From Pseudomonadota bacterium (lineage in GTDB: Bacteria; Bdellovibrionota; Bacteriovoracia; Bacteriovoracales; Bacteriovoracaceae): a stretch of 64,000 nt of DNA. Positions 39,611 to 48,919 of this stretch are shown here, piece by piece (within the stretch, counting starts at the first letter, position 1; each line of letters starts with the position of its first letter). A program made the translations under genes and the position numbers. The DNA lies in contig JAIYDL010000019.1 in the NCBI GenBank assembly GCA_027487515.1, positions 186,001-250,000 on the forward strand, in the 5' to 3' direction. The notes under the pieces were generated by a model. That model did no database searches. It saw nothing but the letters and a program-made list of their open reading frames with translations, and was not told the origin of the DNA.

Positions 39611-40941
39611 GCGGTGGTGGACATGAAGCCTTGGGGGAAGAACTGGTTGAAGGGATCGTGCTCTTTTTTCAGATCCCGGAACAGCGTCTGCTGATGGGGC
39701 CCGTGGAACTTCTTGATGTACTTCTGCTTCAGGAGTCCGATGCCGTGTTCGGCGAAGGGTGATCCTCTCCAGCCTAAGACGGCGTCGTAGAGCCGCTGGA
39801 ATTCCTCGAGGCAGCGGGCCGATTCTTCTTTCTTGGGCATGTAGTTGTAGTGCAAGTGGGCGTCACCGAAGTGGCCAAAGAGGCAGTAGCGGACACCGAT
39901 CTTCGAGGCCCCTCGGTAGAACTCCATCAGGTCCTGGAACCGCTCCCCGGAGACCTGCACATCGGTCCCAATTTTCACCACTCCCATCTTCGAATTCTCT
40001 TCGAAGATGGCCCGGGGAACTCCGGCCCTGATCCGGTGGAACTTACTCTCGGCGATTTCAAAGACGTTGTCCGCAGATACGGAGCCGAGGGAGCATAGGA
40101 CGTCACCGTAGATCCGCTCGAAATCCGCGGTGCGGATCTCGAGGAAAATGACGTCCTGGTTCGTGCCCAGCCGCTCGTCCGGCTTGAGGTAGCCCATACA
40201 GTTGGAGTCAAGGAGTTCGCAGGAAATGATTGACTTCCTGTGGGCCTGAACGGCAGTGAAGATCTCCAGGTGCGGAGTGAGTTCTTCCTCCCAGCGAGGG
40301 AGGAGAAGGAACACGTAAGTGACGGGTTCGTTCTCCACGGTTTCGATTTCCACTTCTGTCACGAGGCCCAGCTGACCCTCAGTGCCGATCATCAGGTCGA
40401 TCGCCCGCTCGAAGCGGGGGTAGGGAGCGTTCTTGAAGGTTTCGTAAAACTTAAAGTCCTGCTGGTAGGCGGTGAGTGCCGGGGAGGAGGTCCGGAAGGC
40501 CTCGTCGCGCTTGAGCTCGCGCTCTTCACCGGTGTGATCAAGGTAGCGCAGCCGCACGACCTGGGAGCGGAGGTTCCCAAACGCAAAGCAGCGCTCTCCG
40601 GTGCAGGAGGTAGCGATCCCGGCCGTGATCAGGGCCAGCTGCTCGGTCGGAGAAGTTTTCAGAGTCCGGCCGCGCGCCTTGAGGAAGACCTTCGCCTCCT
40701 CCCACGAAACGGCGCCACTCAGGATCAGGTTCCCATCGGCCTTGAGCTCGAGCCGCGGGGGGAGCTTCGAGAGGTCACAAAGGTAGAAGTCCTCTTCGCG
40801 CTTCCACTCAAGAAGGCTTTCGATCTTATCGTAGGGGATGACGGTGGAGGTTTTCGAGGAGAAATAAAAACTCGGATGATGCGCCTTGAGGTGACTCTGG
40901 AGGTCGTCTTGGGAGTAGAATGTCTTAGTTACGAACGCCAT
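39607..40941 (-). CDS. FAD-linked oxidase family protein (GlcD/LDH-like)
   Basis: SGAVSWEEAKVFLKARGRTL, MIGTEGQLGLVTEVEIET, RYCLFGHFGDAHLHYNYMP. Confidence 0.83.
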   Translation of the reverse strand: MAFVTKTFYSQDDLQSHLKAHHPSFYFSSKTSTVIPYDKIESLLEWKREEDFYLCDLSKLPPRLELKADGNLILSGAVSWEEAKVFLKARGRTLKTSPTEQLALITAGIATSCTGERCFAFGNLRSQVVRLRYLDHTGEERELKRDEAFRTSSPALTAYQQDFKFYETFKNAPYPRFERAIDLMIGTEGQLGLVTEVEIETVENEPVTYVFLLLPRWEEELTPHLEIFTAVQAHRKSIISCELLDSNCMGYLKPDERLGTNQDVIFLEIRTADFERIYGDVLCSLGSVSADNVFEIAESKFHRIRAGVPRAIFEENSKMGVVKIGTDVQVSGERFQDLMEFYRGASKIGVRYCLFGHFGDAHLHYNYMPKKEESARCLEEFQRLYDAVLGWRGSPFAEHGIGLLKQKYIKKFHGPHQQTLFRDLKKEHDPFNQFFPQGFMSTTA

Positions 40942-40990
40942 AATTCACCTCGGGTTGAGAAAATTTTAGCGTTTTTTTTAAGGAGAGGCC

Positions 40991-41356
40991 ATGGAAGTTG
41001 TTGCGGTGATCGGTGCCAGTAGTGATCCTGTTCGATACGCCTACCAAGCGGTGGAACTTCTCGAGCAGTATGGCCACCGGCCGATTCCGGTCCATCCCCG
41101 GGAAACGTCGGTGCGAGGGCTCCCGGTCGTTCACCAGCTCAAAGACCTCGTCGGCACCAAGATTGATACGGTGACGGTTTACGTTAACCCAGCGATCTCT
41201 GATCGATACGAGCAGGAGTTCCTGGCCCTCCGACCATCCCGCGTGATCTTTAATCCCGGGGCCGAGAATCCCCGGTTAGAGCAGTGTCTTAGACAGAACG
41301 GAATCAAGGTTGAAAACGCTTGCACTCTTGTGCTTTTGCGGACGGGCCAGTACTAG
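40991..41356 (+). CDS. CoA-binding domain protein (YccU-like)
   Basis: VAVIGASSDPVRYAYQAVELLEQYGHRPIPVHP ... VIFNPGAENPRLEQCL. Confidence 0.92.
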   Translation: MEVVAVIGASSDPVRYAYQAVELLEQYGHRPIPVHPRETSVRGLPVVHQLKDLVGTKIDTVTVYVNPAISDRYEQEFLALRPSRVIFNPGAENPRLEQCLRQNGIKVENACTLVLLRTGQY

Positions 41357-41424
41357 GCCCGGGAACTCAGTAATTATTTCCTGAACACCTTGGGTTAAAA
41401 TGGCCAGTGGGCGAGGGATAAGTT

Positions 41425-43890
41425 ATGAGTTCTCCTATGGAAAGTGAACTTCTTCTTCCCGTCGGCAACATGGAGATGTGCCTGGCCGCCGTGCACCACG
41501 GTGCGGATGCCATCTACGTGGGTGTTCCACTTTTTAATGCTCGTGGACGCAGCCAAGACTTGTCTGTGGAAGAGCTCAAAGAAATGATCGATCTGTGTCA
41601 TCTCTACGGGGTGAAGGTTAACCTCGCCTTCAATGTGGTGATCTTCCAATCTGAGCTTCCCCGGGTCGTCGAGCTTCTCCGGGAGATCCTCCCGCTCCAC
41701 CCGGATGCCTTCATCGTCCAGGACCTGGGTCTGGCGAAACTCATCCGACAGATGGCCCCGCACCAGCGTATCCACGCATCGACCCAAATGACGGTGACTA
41801 ATTCCGACGCCATCAAGCTCCTCGACGACCTCGGCATCGACCGCTTTGTCCTTGGCCGCGAGAACTCCATTCAGGAGATCCGGCGCATCCGCGAGACAAC
41901 GACCAAGGAACTCGAAGTGTTTGTCCACGGGGCCCTGTGTGTGGCCTACTCTGGGCAGTGCTTTACGTCCGAGTCGCTCGGCGGGCGAAGTGCCAACCGA
42001 GGGCAGTGCGCCCAGAGCTGCCGCTTAGAGTATGAGCTCTTCGTCGACGAGGTGAAAAAGGACCTGGGGCCTCGAAAGTATTTGGTGAGCCCGAAAGACC
42101 TCATGGGCATCGAAGAGGTGCCGACCCTCAAGGCCCTGGGTGTGAACTCGTTCAAGGTTGAAGGCCGGCTCAAAACTCCCGAATACGTGGCCGCCGCGGC
42201 CCGGAACTACCGAGAGGTCCTCGATGGAGCTCCGGTGAACCTCGAGGTCCGGGCCCGGGACCTCGCCACGACGTACTCTCGAGGCTTTTTCAGCGGCTGG
42301 CTCAACGGCGTCGATCACCAGCGTTTGGTGGATGGCAGTTTCAGTGCCCACCGGGGTCACCTCGTGGGGAAAGTCCTCGACGTCCGAAAGCGCACCGTCC
42401 TCGTTGCTTCCAGTGTTGAGCTCAAGGCCGGGCAGGGTCTGCTCTTTGCCGGGGCCCAGGAAACGGGCTCGAAGATCTTCGCCGTGACCCGCCAGGGAGA
42501 TCAGTATGAGGTCGAACTCTTGCAAAAAAATCTGCCGCTAGAAAAGGGCTCGAGCGTTTTCTTGAACTCCGATGAGGCCCTCACTCTAGAACTTCAGAAA
42601 GGCTGGCGCTCTCGGCAACACCAGAAGCGCATTCCCTTGAAGCTCCTCGTGCAAGGCATGTACAACGAGCCTCTCCTGGTGAAAGCGACCGATCCCGAAG
42701 GCCGAGAGGTCTATGCGCAGACCATCTCCTTCCTCACACCTGCCCGGGGCCGGGCGATCACCGAAGAGTTTCTTCAAGACGAGCTCGGTGCCCTTGGCTC
42801 CAGCGTTTATGTCCTGGAGCGCTTCGAGTGCTTCATCCAAGAGGGACTCTTCCTGAACCATCGAGAACTCAAGGAGCTTCGGCGCGAGCTCGTCGAAAAG
42901 CTGAACCTCGCTCGGCTTGAGCGGCCTCACCGAGAGCTCGTCCCCGTAACCGTCGCCCCCATGGACTCCCATCCGGCGACGTCGGGCCTCAACCTTCTGC
43001 TGCGGTCGAAGGCGCAGGTCGACGGTCTGGTTCAAGAGATCGGCGCCCTGGCCCCGTACCGCTCGCTCCTCGCGAGCGTGATCCTCGACTTCGAGTTCGG
43101 GAAGGATTACGCGCCCTCGCTCGCGGCCCTGAAGGCGCTGGGCCTTGCGACGGGGATTGCCACCACACGGATCCTCAAGCCCTCCGAGTACTACAATCTG
43201 AACACCATCATCCGGTGTGCTCCGGACTTTATTCTCGTGCGAAACCTCGGGGCCCTCGAGTACCTGCGCACCAAGTGCACGATCCCACTCATCGGTGATT
43301 TTTCGTTGAACGTCACCAACTCACTGGCGCTGGGTTACTTAGTCGACAAGGGCCTTGGCACAGTGAACCTCTCCTATGACCTCAATCAGGATCAGCTCCT
43401 CGATCTCGTCGCCCAAGGTGACCCGAGTAAAATAGAAGTCACACTCCATCAGTACATGCCGGAGTTTCACATGGAGCATTGCGTGTTTGCCGCGTTCCTC
43501 TCGACCGGCTCCACTTTCCGCGATTGTGGAAAGCCCTGCGAGAAGCACCAGGTGAAGCTCAAGGACCCCTACGGGAATTTCCACTTTCTGAAGGCCGACC
43601 AGGAGTGCCGGAACACGTTCTTCAAGGCCGGACCTCAATCGGCGGGATTTCTCGTCCGAGAGCTCGTGGGCCTTGGCGTGAAGGCCTTTAGGCTCGAGGC
43701 CTTGAACGAAGATGCCGCTGAGCTTAACCTAAAAGTTTTGACCTACCTGAGGCTCCTTCGCGACGACATCACGGCCGAGGAAGCGCTCTCAACGCTGAAG
43801 GTTCGAGAGACCTACGGCATGGGATCTGGGCAGCTCGATCGATCGGACACCTACAGAGACCGCAAGAAGGCGGGGCCCCTCAAGACCTAA
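41425..43890 (+). CDS. U32 peptidase-family protein, RlhA-like (23S rRNA hydroxylation)
   Basis: LLLPVGNMEMCLAAVHHGADAIYVG; VFVHGALCVAYSGQCFTSESLGGRSANRGQCAQSCRLEY; second module with C...DCGKPCEKH. Confidence 0.88.
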   Translation: MSSPMESELLLPVGNMEMCLAAVHHGADAIYVGVPLFNARGRSQDLSVEELKEMIDLCHLYGVKVNLAFNVVIFQSELPRVVELLREILPLHPDAFIVQDLGLAKLIRQMAPHQRIHASTQMTVTNSDAIKLLDDLGIDRFVLGRENSIQEIRRIRETTTKELEVFVHGALCVAYSGQCFTSESLGGRSANRGQCAQSCRLEYELFVDEVKKDLGPRKYLVSPKDLMGIEEVPTLKALGVNSFKVEGRLKTPEYVAAAARNYREVLDGAPVNLEVRARDLATTYSRGFFSGWLNGVDHQRLVDGSFSAHRGHLVGKVLDVRKRTVLVASSVELKAGQGLLFAGAQETGSKIFAVTRQGDQYEVELLQKNLPLEKGSSVFLNSDEALTLELQKGWRSRQHQKRIPLKLLVQGMYNEPLLVKATDPEGREVYAQTISFLTPARGRAITEEFLQDELGALGSSVYVLERFECFIQEGLFLNHRELKELRRELVEKLNLARLERPHRELVPVTVAPMDSHPATSGLNLLLRSKAQVDGLVQEIGALAPYRSLLASVILDFEFGKDYAPSLAALKALGLATGIATTRILKPSEYYNLNTIIRCAPDFILVRNLGALEYLRTKCTIPLIGDFSLNVTNSLALGYLVDKGLGTVNLSYDLNQDQLLDLVAQGDPSKIEVTLHQYMPEFHMEHCVFAAFLSTGSTFRDCGKPCEKHQVKLKDPYGNFHFLKADQECRNTFFKAGPQSAGFLVRELVGLGVKAFRLEALNEDAAELNLKVLTYLRLLRDDITAEEALSTLKVRETYGMGSGQLDRSDTYRDRKKAGPLKT

Positions 43891-45404
43891 GCACTCCGGC
43901 GCCGGCGGGCCGAGAGATTATCGTCTCCGAGAGAGTCCTGAAGGGGTGAGAGCGTGACGCCAAAACTTGCACCCGTATCGGCGGCGAGAGTCTTGAGCTC
44001 TTGGATTTGTTCCATCACCGAGTGGTCGATGTAGTCGCAGTTTTCAAGGTTGAGCCGCACAACATTTCGCTGCATGAGATGGCCCGCGATGGCCTCTTTG
44101 AGCGAGAGGAAATTGGAAAAGATGAGCGAGCTTTTGACGTGAATTGTCACGTTGGAGTCTTTGACCTTCAGGGCGAAGTCAGGTCGGAAGCAGTTCTTGA
44201 GCTTAAGTCCAAGGTACACCTCGACGGCGAGCTGGGCCAGGACACCAACGAAGATACCCACGAGGAGGTCGACCGCCAATGTGAGGGTCAGAGTGACAAC
44301 GAACCCGACCAAGTTGTCTTTCCCGATTTTGAGCGCATGCATAAAGTGCGTCGGGCCCGCGAGGCGCCAGCCGATCATCACGAGGATCGCCGCAAGGGCC
44401 GAGAGCGGGATGAGGTTCAGGGCGAAGGGGAGCGCAATGACTGCCAAGAGGATGAAGAGACTATGGGAAAAGTTCGACCGCCAAGACCGAGCGCCATATG
44501 AAACGTTGGCCGAACTTCTGACGATTTCAGCGATCATCGGGATCCCACCGATGAGCGCACTCGCAAGGTTACAGACCCCTTTTGAAAGAAGATCTCGGTC
44601 GAGGTTTGATTTGCGCTTCAACGGATCAATCTTATCTATCGCTGCGGCCGAGAGAGCGGTCTCAAGAGATCCTACCAGAGCGAGTGTGATCGCGGACTTC
44701 CAAAACAAACCGGTCCCGATCTGGGAGAACTCTGGAAACACCACCCAGCTCCGAAGATCGCTCGGGACATTCAGGAGTGTTTTCCCCTCGAACCCGAGGT
44801 AAGCCGCGATGGCGCTGCCAAAGATCACCGCGACCAGCGGCCCTGGGACCTTTTTTAACCATGGAATTTGGATCTTCGTCCAGGCGATGAGGAGGGCGAG
44901 AGTCAGCGCCCCGACCACAAAGACGAGCGGCTGGAAATTCGAAAAGGAAAGCGGGATCTCGGCCAAGAGCATGAGGGGATTTTTTGAGATCGGGGTATGC
45001 CCGATCAGGGTGTGAGTCTGTTTGGCAATGATGATCACACCGATCGCGGCCATCATTCCGTGAATCACGGAGGCCGGAAAGGCGGCCGCTTTACGGCCCA
45101 GTTTCAAGGCCCCCATGAGGATCTGCACTCCGCCCGCAACGAGTGCGGCGCCGAGCATCCCGCGAAACCCAAGAGCACTGATCGCATCTAAGACGATCAC
45201 AATGAGGCCCGCGGCCGGACCGTTAATGGTGACGTAGCTTCCTCCCAGCCAAGAGCCTAACAGTCCCCCGATGATCGCGGCGATGAGGCCCGCGGAAGCG
45301 GGGGCCCCAGAAGCCAGGGCGATGCCGATGGAAAGAGGGAGGGCGACGAGTGCAACCGAAAAGCCGGCGGAGAGATCGGCCTTGAGTGATGGGGAATCTG
45401 TCAT
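43887..45404 (-). CDS. SulP family anion transporter with STAS domain
   Basis: KADLSAGFSVALVALPLSIGIALASGAPASAGLIAAIIGG; TINGPAAGLIVIV; C-terminal STAS. Confidence 0.92.
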   Translation of the reverse strand: MTDSPSLKADLSAGFSVALVALPLSIGIALASGAPASAGLIAAIIGGLLGSWLGGSYVTINGPAAGLIVIVLDAISALGFRGMLGAALVAGGVQILMGALKLGRKAAAFPASVIHGMMAAIGVIIIAKQTHTLIGHTPISKNPLMLLAEIPLSFSNFQPLVFVVGALTLALLIAWTKIQIPWLKKVPGPLVAVIFGSAIAAYLGFEGKTLLNVPSDLRSWVVFPEFSQIGTGLFWKSAITLALVGSLETALSAAAIDKIDPLKRKSNLDRDLLSKGVCNLASALIGGIPMIAEIVRSSANVSYGARSWRSNFSHSLFILLAVIALPFALNLIPLSALAAILVMIGWRLAGPTHFMHALKIGKDNLVGFVVTLTLTLAVDLLVGIFVGVLAQLAVEVYLGLKLKNCFRPDFALKVKDSNVTIHVKSSLIFSNFLSLKEAIAGHLMQRNVVRLNLENCDYIDHSVMEQIQELKTLAADTGASFGVTLSPLQDSLGDDNLSARRRRSA

Positions 45405-45563
45405 CGCAAGTTCCTTGGAGGTGGCAATTTACTTTCTTCCCTATTCTTGATTAGGTCGACCCCCTTTTCGAGGGAAAAAATGTTAATTCCGCTTCATCTG
45501 GTTTAACGCCCTTTAATGTGCGCTGGAAGATCCGCCACTTAGAGATCCTCACCGAGAGAGGGG

Positions 45564-46121
45564 CTAGAAGTGGATGTCAGACCGGAGGACCTCGCGCCAT
45601 TCGCCGGGCCCAAGATCGCCGAGGTCGAGGTTGGCAATCGCCCGACGCAAGAGGCGCAACGTGGGGTGACCGATGGCCGCGGTCATTTTTCGCACCTGTC
45701 GATTCTTCCCTTCCGTCAGCACGACCTCGAGCCAGACATCTTCGATGGATTTCCGATACCGCACGGGCGGAGACCTCGGTGCCACCACCGGCTGCGGAGT
45801 GAGGATGCGGGCCTGGCACCGCTTGGTAACGTAGTCCTCGATCTTAAGACCTGCGCAGAACCGCTCGAGCGCTTCCGGTGTGGGAACTCGTTCCACGAGC
45901 ACCCAGTAGGTCTTGGGCTTCTCATTCCTTGGGTTCAAGAGCCGTTCGATGAGAGGCCCGTCATCGGTCAACAGCAGGAGTCCCTCGGAGTCTTTATCTA
46001 AGCGTCCCGCGGGGTAAACGTCTTTCGGAAGATCGAACTCGAGGAGGGAGCGGGCATTCTCTTCAGGGGTGAACTGTGAAAGAACTCCATAGGGCTTATG
46101 GAAGAGGATGTATCTCGCCAT
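45564..46121 (-). CDS. 23S rRNA pseudouridine synthase, RluE-like
   Basis: ILFHKPYGVLSQFTPEENARSLLEF ... YPAGRLDKDSEGLLLLTDDG ... EGKNRQVRKMTAAIGHPTLRLLR. Confidence 0.95.
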   Translation of the reverse strand: MARYILFHKPYGVLSQFTPEENARSLLEFDLPKDVYPAGRLDKDSEGLLLLTDDGPLIERLLNPRNEKPKTYWVLVERVPTPEALERFCAGLKIEDYVTKRCQARILTPQPVVAPRSPPVRYRKSIEDVWLEVVLTEGKNRQVRKMTAAIGHPTLRLLRRAIANLDLGDLGPGEWREVLRSDIHF

Positions 46122-46237
46122 GGCCTATCCTAGCATAACTCCGAAGCCCGGGCCTACAAATTCTGTCTGGCAGCAAAAGTCAGAGACGGGCCTCACCATC
46201 CTCCGCTAAGGTCCCTTGGAGTCCGCGAGGAGGAGAT

Positions 46238-46318
46238 ATGGATAAAGTTCTTCTTTTGATCTGTCTTGGAATCGTGTCCCTAGCGGGAGGCTTCGTTTCG
46301 AACGCCCTCTGCAACTAG
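46238..46318 (+). CDS. 26-aa putative membrane microprotein
   Basis: GGAGGAG SD then ATG; MDKVLLLICLGIVSLAGGFVSNALCN; not in ORF track (<60 aa). Confidence 0.4.
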   Translation: MDKVLLLICLGIVSLAGGFVSNALCN

Positions 46319-46358
46319 GGACTTGACGCTCTGAGGGGCCGACCCTAAATTGGGGACC

Positions 46359-46709
46359 ATGTCCGACTACGAAATCGTCTACTTCGATGACCCCAATTTT
46401 AAGAAGCGCTGCCCGAAGTGTGGGAAGCATCCGTGCGCGTGTCCGAAAGCGACCGATCTCGTTCCCCGGGAGCACACCCTGAAAGTGCGGCTGGAGAAAA
46501 ACGGGCGCGGCGGAAAGACCGTCACCGTCATCTTCGAGCTGCCGGTGAACGAGGCGTATTTTAAAGACCTAGAGAAAAAGCTCAAGGCCCTCTGTGGCAC
46601 CGGTGGATCGTTTAAGAATCAGGTGATTGAAATCCAGGGTGACCATCGGGAGAAGATCAAGGCCTTCCTCGAGAAGACCGGTTTTAAAGTGAAGCTCGCC
46701 GGTGGATAG
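46359..46709 (+). CDS. SUI1/eIF1-like translation factor (YciH family)
   Basis: KRCPKCGKHPCACPK ... LKVRLEKNGRGGKTVTVIFELP ... LKALCGTGGSFKNQVIEIQGDHREKIKAFLEKTGFKVK. Confidence 0.9.
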   Translation: MSDYEIVYFDDPNFKKRCPKCGKHPCACPKATDLVPREHTLKVRLEKNGRGGKTVTVIFELPVNEAYFKDLEKKLKALCGTGGSFKNQVIEIQGDHREKIKAFLEKTGFKVKLAGG

Positions 46710-47418
46710 CGGAATGAACCTCTGCCTCCGGTGCCGTCGCCGCCTCCGGACCTGTGTGTGCGGCTTACTCTCTCCCTTCGAGACGGCATCGCGGTTTCTC
46801 ATCCTGATGCATCCCATGGAGTTTAAAAAAGAGAAAGTGGGAACGGGACGGTTTTCTCACCTCATCCTCAAGAACTCAGAGGTTCTGGTCGGGATCGGGT
46901 TCGATCAGGATCAGCGGCTGCGGGATCTCCTCGAGGATCCTACGTATGAAACTTTTCTCCTCTACCCAGGCCAGGGCTCCCTTGACCTCGGGGGGACAGA
47001 GTTCCCAGAGCGGCTCAAGAAGCGTGCCCAGTTCGTCGTCATCGATGGGACCTGGCCCTGCGCTAAAAAAATGATGAAGCTCTCCACGTGCCTCCACCAG
47101 GTGCCGCGAGTGAGTTTTCGAGCGGGGAGAGTCTCAGAGTTTAAGGTGAAACAGCAGCCTCAGGCGGGGTGCCTCTCGACCGTGGAGTCGATCCACCAGG
47201 TGCTCTGTGACCTCAATCGCCTGGGCCTTGAGGAAACCTCCCCCAAAGAAGAGAATCTGATGGAAGTCTTCCGACACACGGTTCGGCAACAGGTGGCACT
47301 CGCCCAGGATCCCGAGAGATCCGGCTACCGGAAGAAGCCCTTTTCACTGCCCGAAGACAGAAGGCCCTCGAAGAAATGGGAGCAGCGCTTACTTTTTTTT
47401 CATCGCCTCGATGAGTGA
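46702..47418 (+). CDS. DTW-domain tRNA acp3U transferase-family protein
   Basis: CLRCRRRLRTCVC; LHP-type region LILMHPMEFKKEKVGTGR; VVIDGTWPCAKKMM; overlaps SUI1 gene by 8 bp. Confidence 0.9.
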   Translation: MDSGMNLCLRCRRRLRTCVCGLLSPFETASRFLILMHPMEFKKEKVGTGRFSHLILKNSEVLVGIGFDQDQRLRDLLEDPTYETFLLYPGQGSLDLGGTEFPERLKKRAQFVVIDGTWPCAKKMMKLSTCLHQVPRVSFRAGRVSEFKVKQQPQAGCLSTVESIHQVLCDLNRLGLEETSPKEENLMEVFRHTVRQQVALAQDPERSGYRKKPFSLPEDRRPSKKWEQRLLFFHRLDE

Positions 47419-47502
47419 GGCGTCGGGCCCTCCCACACCCTTGTGTTGTGTATCCCCTCGGTTATGCTAAAATTTTCTCAGACCACGAGACAAACGGGAT
47501 AA

Positions 47503-48318
47503 ATGAGAGTCATTAAGTCGGATTCTTCCGGGATCTACGCGTATCAGAAGTACTTCAAGCACCTCCAGGCCAATGGCCTGGGCGTTGTGCTTTGGCAGAT
47601 GCTCCCCACGGGGAAGCGTCAGGTGTTTCAGAGTAAGCTTAATTCCTTTCACTTCGAATCCAACCTCCTTCATTTCGAGCTCCCCGCCGGCGTCAGTGTC
47701 TCTCTCGAGTTAGCGCTGTTCGTGTACTCTGACTTCGGGCCCTTCATTTTTAAGACGACGCTGACGGAGGTCCGAGAGACTGGTCTCAGCGCCGTGATTC
47801 CGACGGAGATCAAGGTCCTGGATACCTCCGATGCTTCCGCCGATGTGCCGGAGAGTGCGAAGTTCGGTGGGCAGTTAGGGGGGATGACCAGTCGCCCGGC
47901 AGAGCGCATCGACCAAGGGCCCATGCGGGTCAAGTCCATGGGGGAGCGGACCGCCCGAGACCAGGAGTTTCTGAACGCGGAGTTCGATTCGGTGAGCCTC
48001 GATGATGAGGACAAGCTCTTTGCCGAAAAGCGAGAATCACCCCGGGCGCGCTTCAAAGAGGATAAGTTCGTCAAGGTTCAAACCCTCGAGTCCGAGGTGC
48101 TCCAGATCCTGAAGCTCTTCGACCTTTCTCGTGGTGGGATGGGCTTCATCACTCTGGAGCCGCAGCTTTTTCCGAAGGGCTCGAAGATTTTGATCGTCGG
48201 GTTCGAAGGCTTCAATCTCGACGACCCGCTGATCGCGGAGGTCATGTCCCAACGGGCGGTGGATGAGCATCAGATTGAGTTTAAGATCGGGTGCAAGTTC
48301 GACCAGGGGCAGGACTAG
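47503..48318 (+). CDS. PilZ-domain protein
   Basis: KRESPRARFKEDKFVKVQ ... LFDLSRGGMGFITLEPQLFPKG. Confidence 0.8.
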   Translation: MRVIKSDSSGIYAYQKYFKHLQANGLGVVLWQMLPTGKRQVFQSKLNSFHFESNLLHFELPAGVSVSLELALFVYSDFGPFIFKTTLTEVRETGLSAVIPTEIKVLDTSDASADVPESAKFGGQLGGMTSRPAERIDQGPMRVKSMGERTARDQEFLNAEFDSVSLDDEDKLFAEKRESPRARFKEDKFVKVQTLESEVLQILKLFDLSRGGMGFITLEPQLFPKGSKILIVGFEGFNLDDPLIAEVMSQRAVDEHQIEFKIGCKFDQGQD

Positions 48319-48366
48319 GGGCGTGACCCGGAAACACAGGGCCCCCTCGCGGAGGCCCCCGAAGAT

Positions 48367-48831
48367 TTAGAATTCGTAGGAGTAGTTGTAGACGTTCTGG
48401 AAATTCACGTCGGAGCGGCGGATCTTGCGCTTCTGCCGAGTGAAGGCCCGGCGCATGGAGCGCAGTTTCTTCGACGACTCCACGAGGTCCAAGTGGTCAC
48501 CGTTATCCTGCGCGCAGGTGTTCACTTGCTGATGGACATAGACCAGCATCATTTTCGTTTCCTGCTCCATCCGAATGACCCGACGGTCGGTCATGTCCAT
48601 GCGGGAACCGACGGCGACGAGGTGCGCGGGAAGGATCCCGAAGATCTCTCCGATGAGCTTGCAGGCCCCAGCGGGGTCCTCGTCCTTGACGAGGCCACGA
48701 GCGGCGTTGGATTTTTCGATCAGCGTATCCACTCGGGTGAGCATCTCTTCTTTCACGCGCCGGTCGTTGAGCGACTTGGCCAAGGCGAGCTGGGTCATGA
48801 AAAGAAGAACTAAGGAAAGAGTGAGTTTCAT
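48367..48831 (-). CDS. Secreted hypothetical protein
   Basis: Signal peptide MKLTLSLVLLFMTQLALA; ATG at 48831. Confidence 0.65.
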   Translation of the reverse strand: MKLTLSLVLLFMTQLALAKSLNDRRVKEEMLTRVDTLIEKSNAARGLVKDEDPAGACKLIGEIFGILPAHLVAVGSRMDMTDRRVIRMEQETKMMLVYVHQQVNTCAQDNGDHLDLVESSKKLRSMRRAFTRQKRKIRRSDVNFQNVYNYSYEF

Positions 48832-48919
48832 AAAAACCTCCGGAACGTAGGCAGCTGTCGATGCTTTGGACAGGGTAAGTGCCCTGAACACCTGTGGCCG
48901 CGTGTTGAGTTACCGTAGA

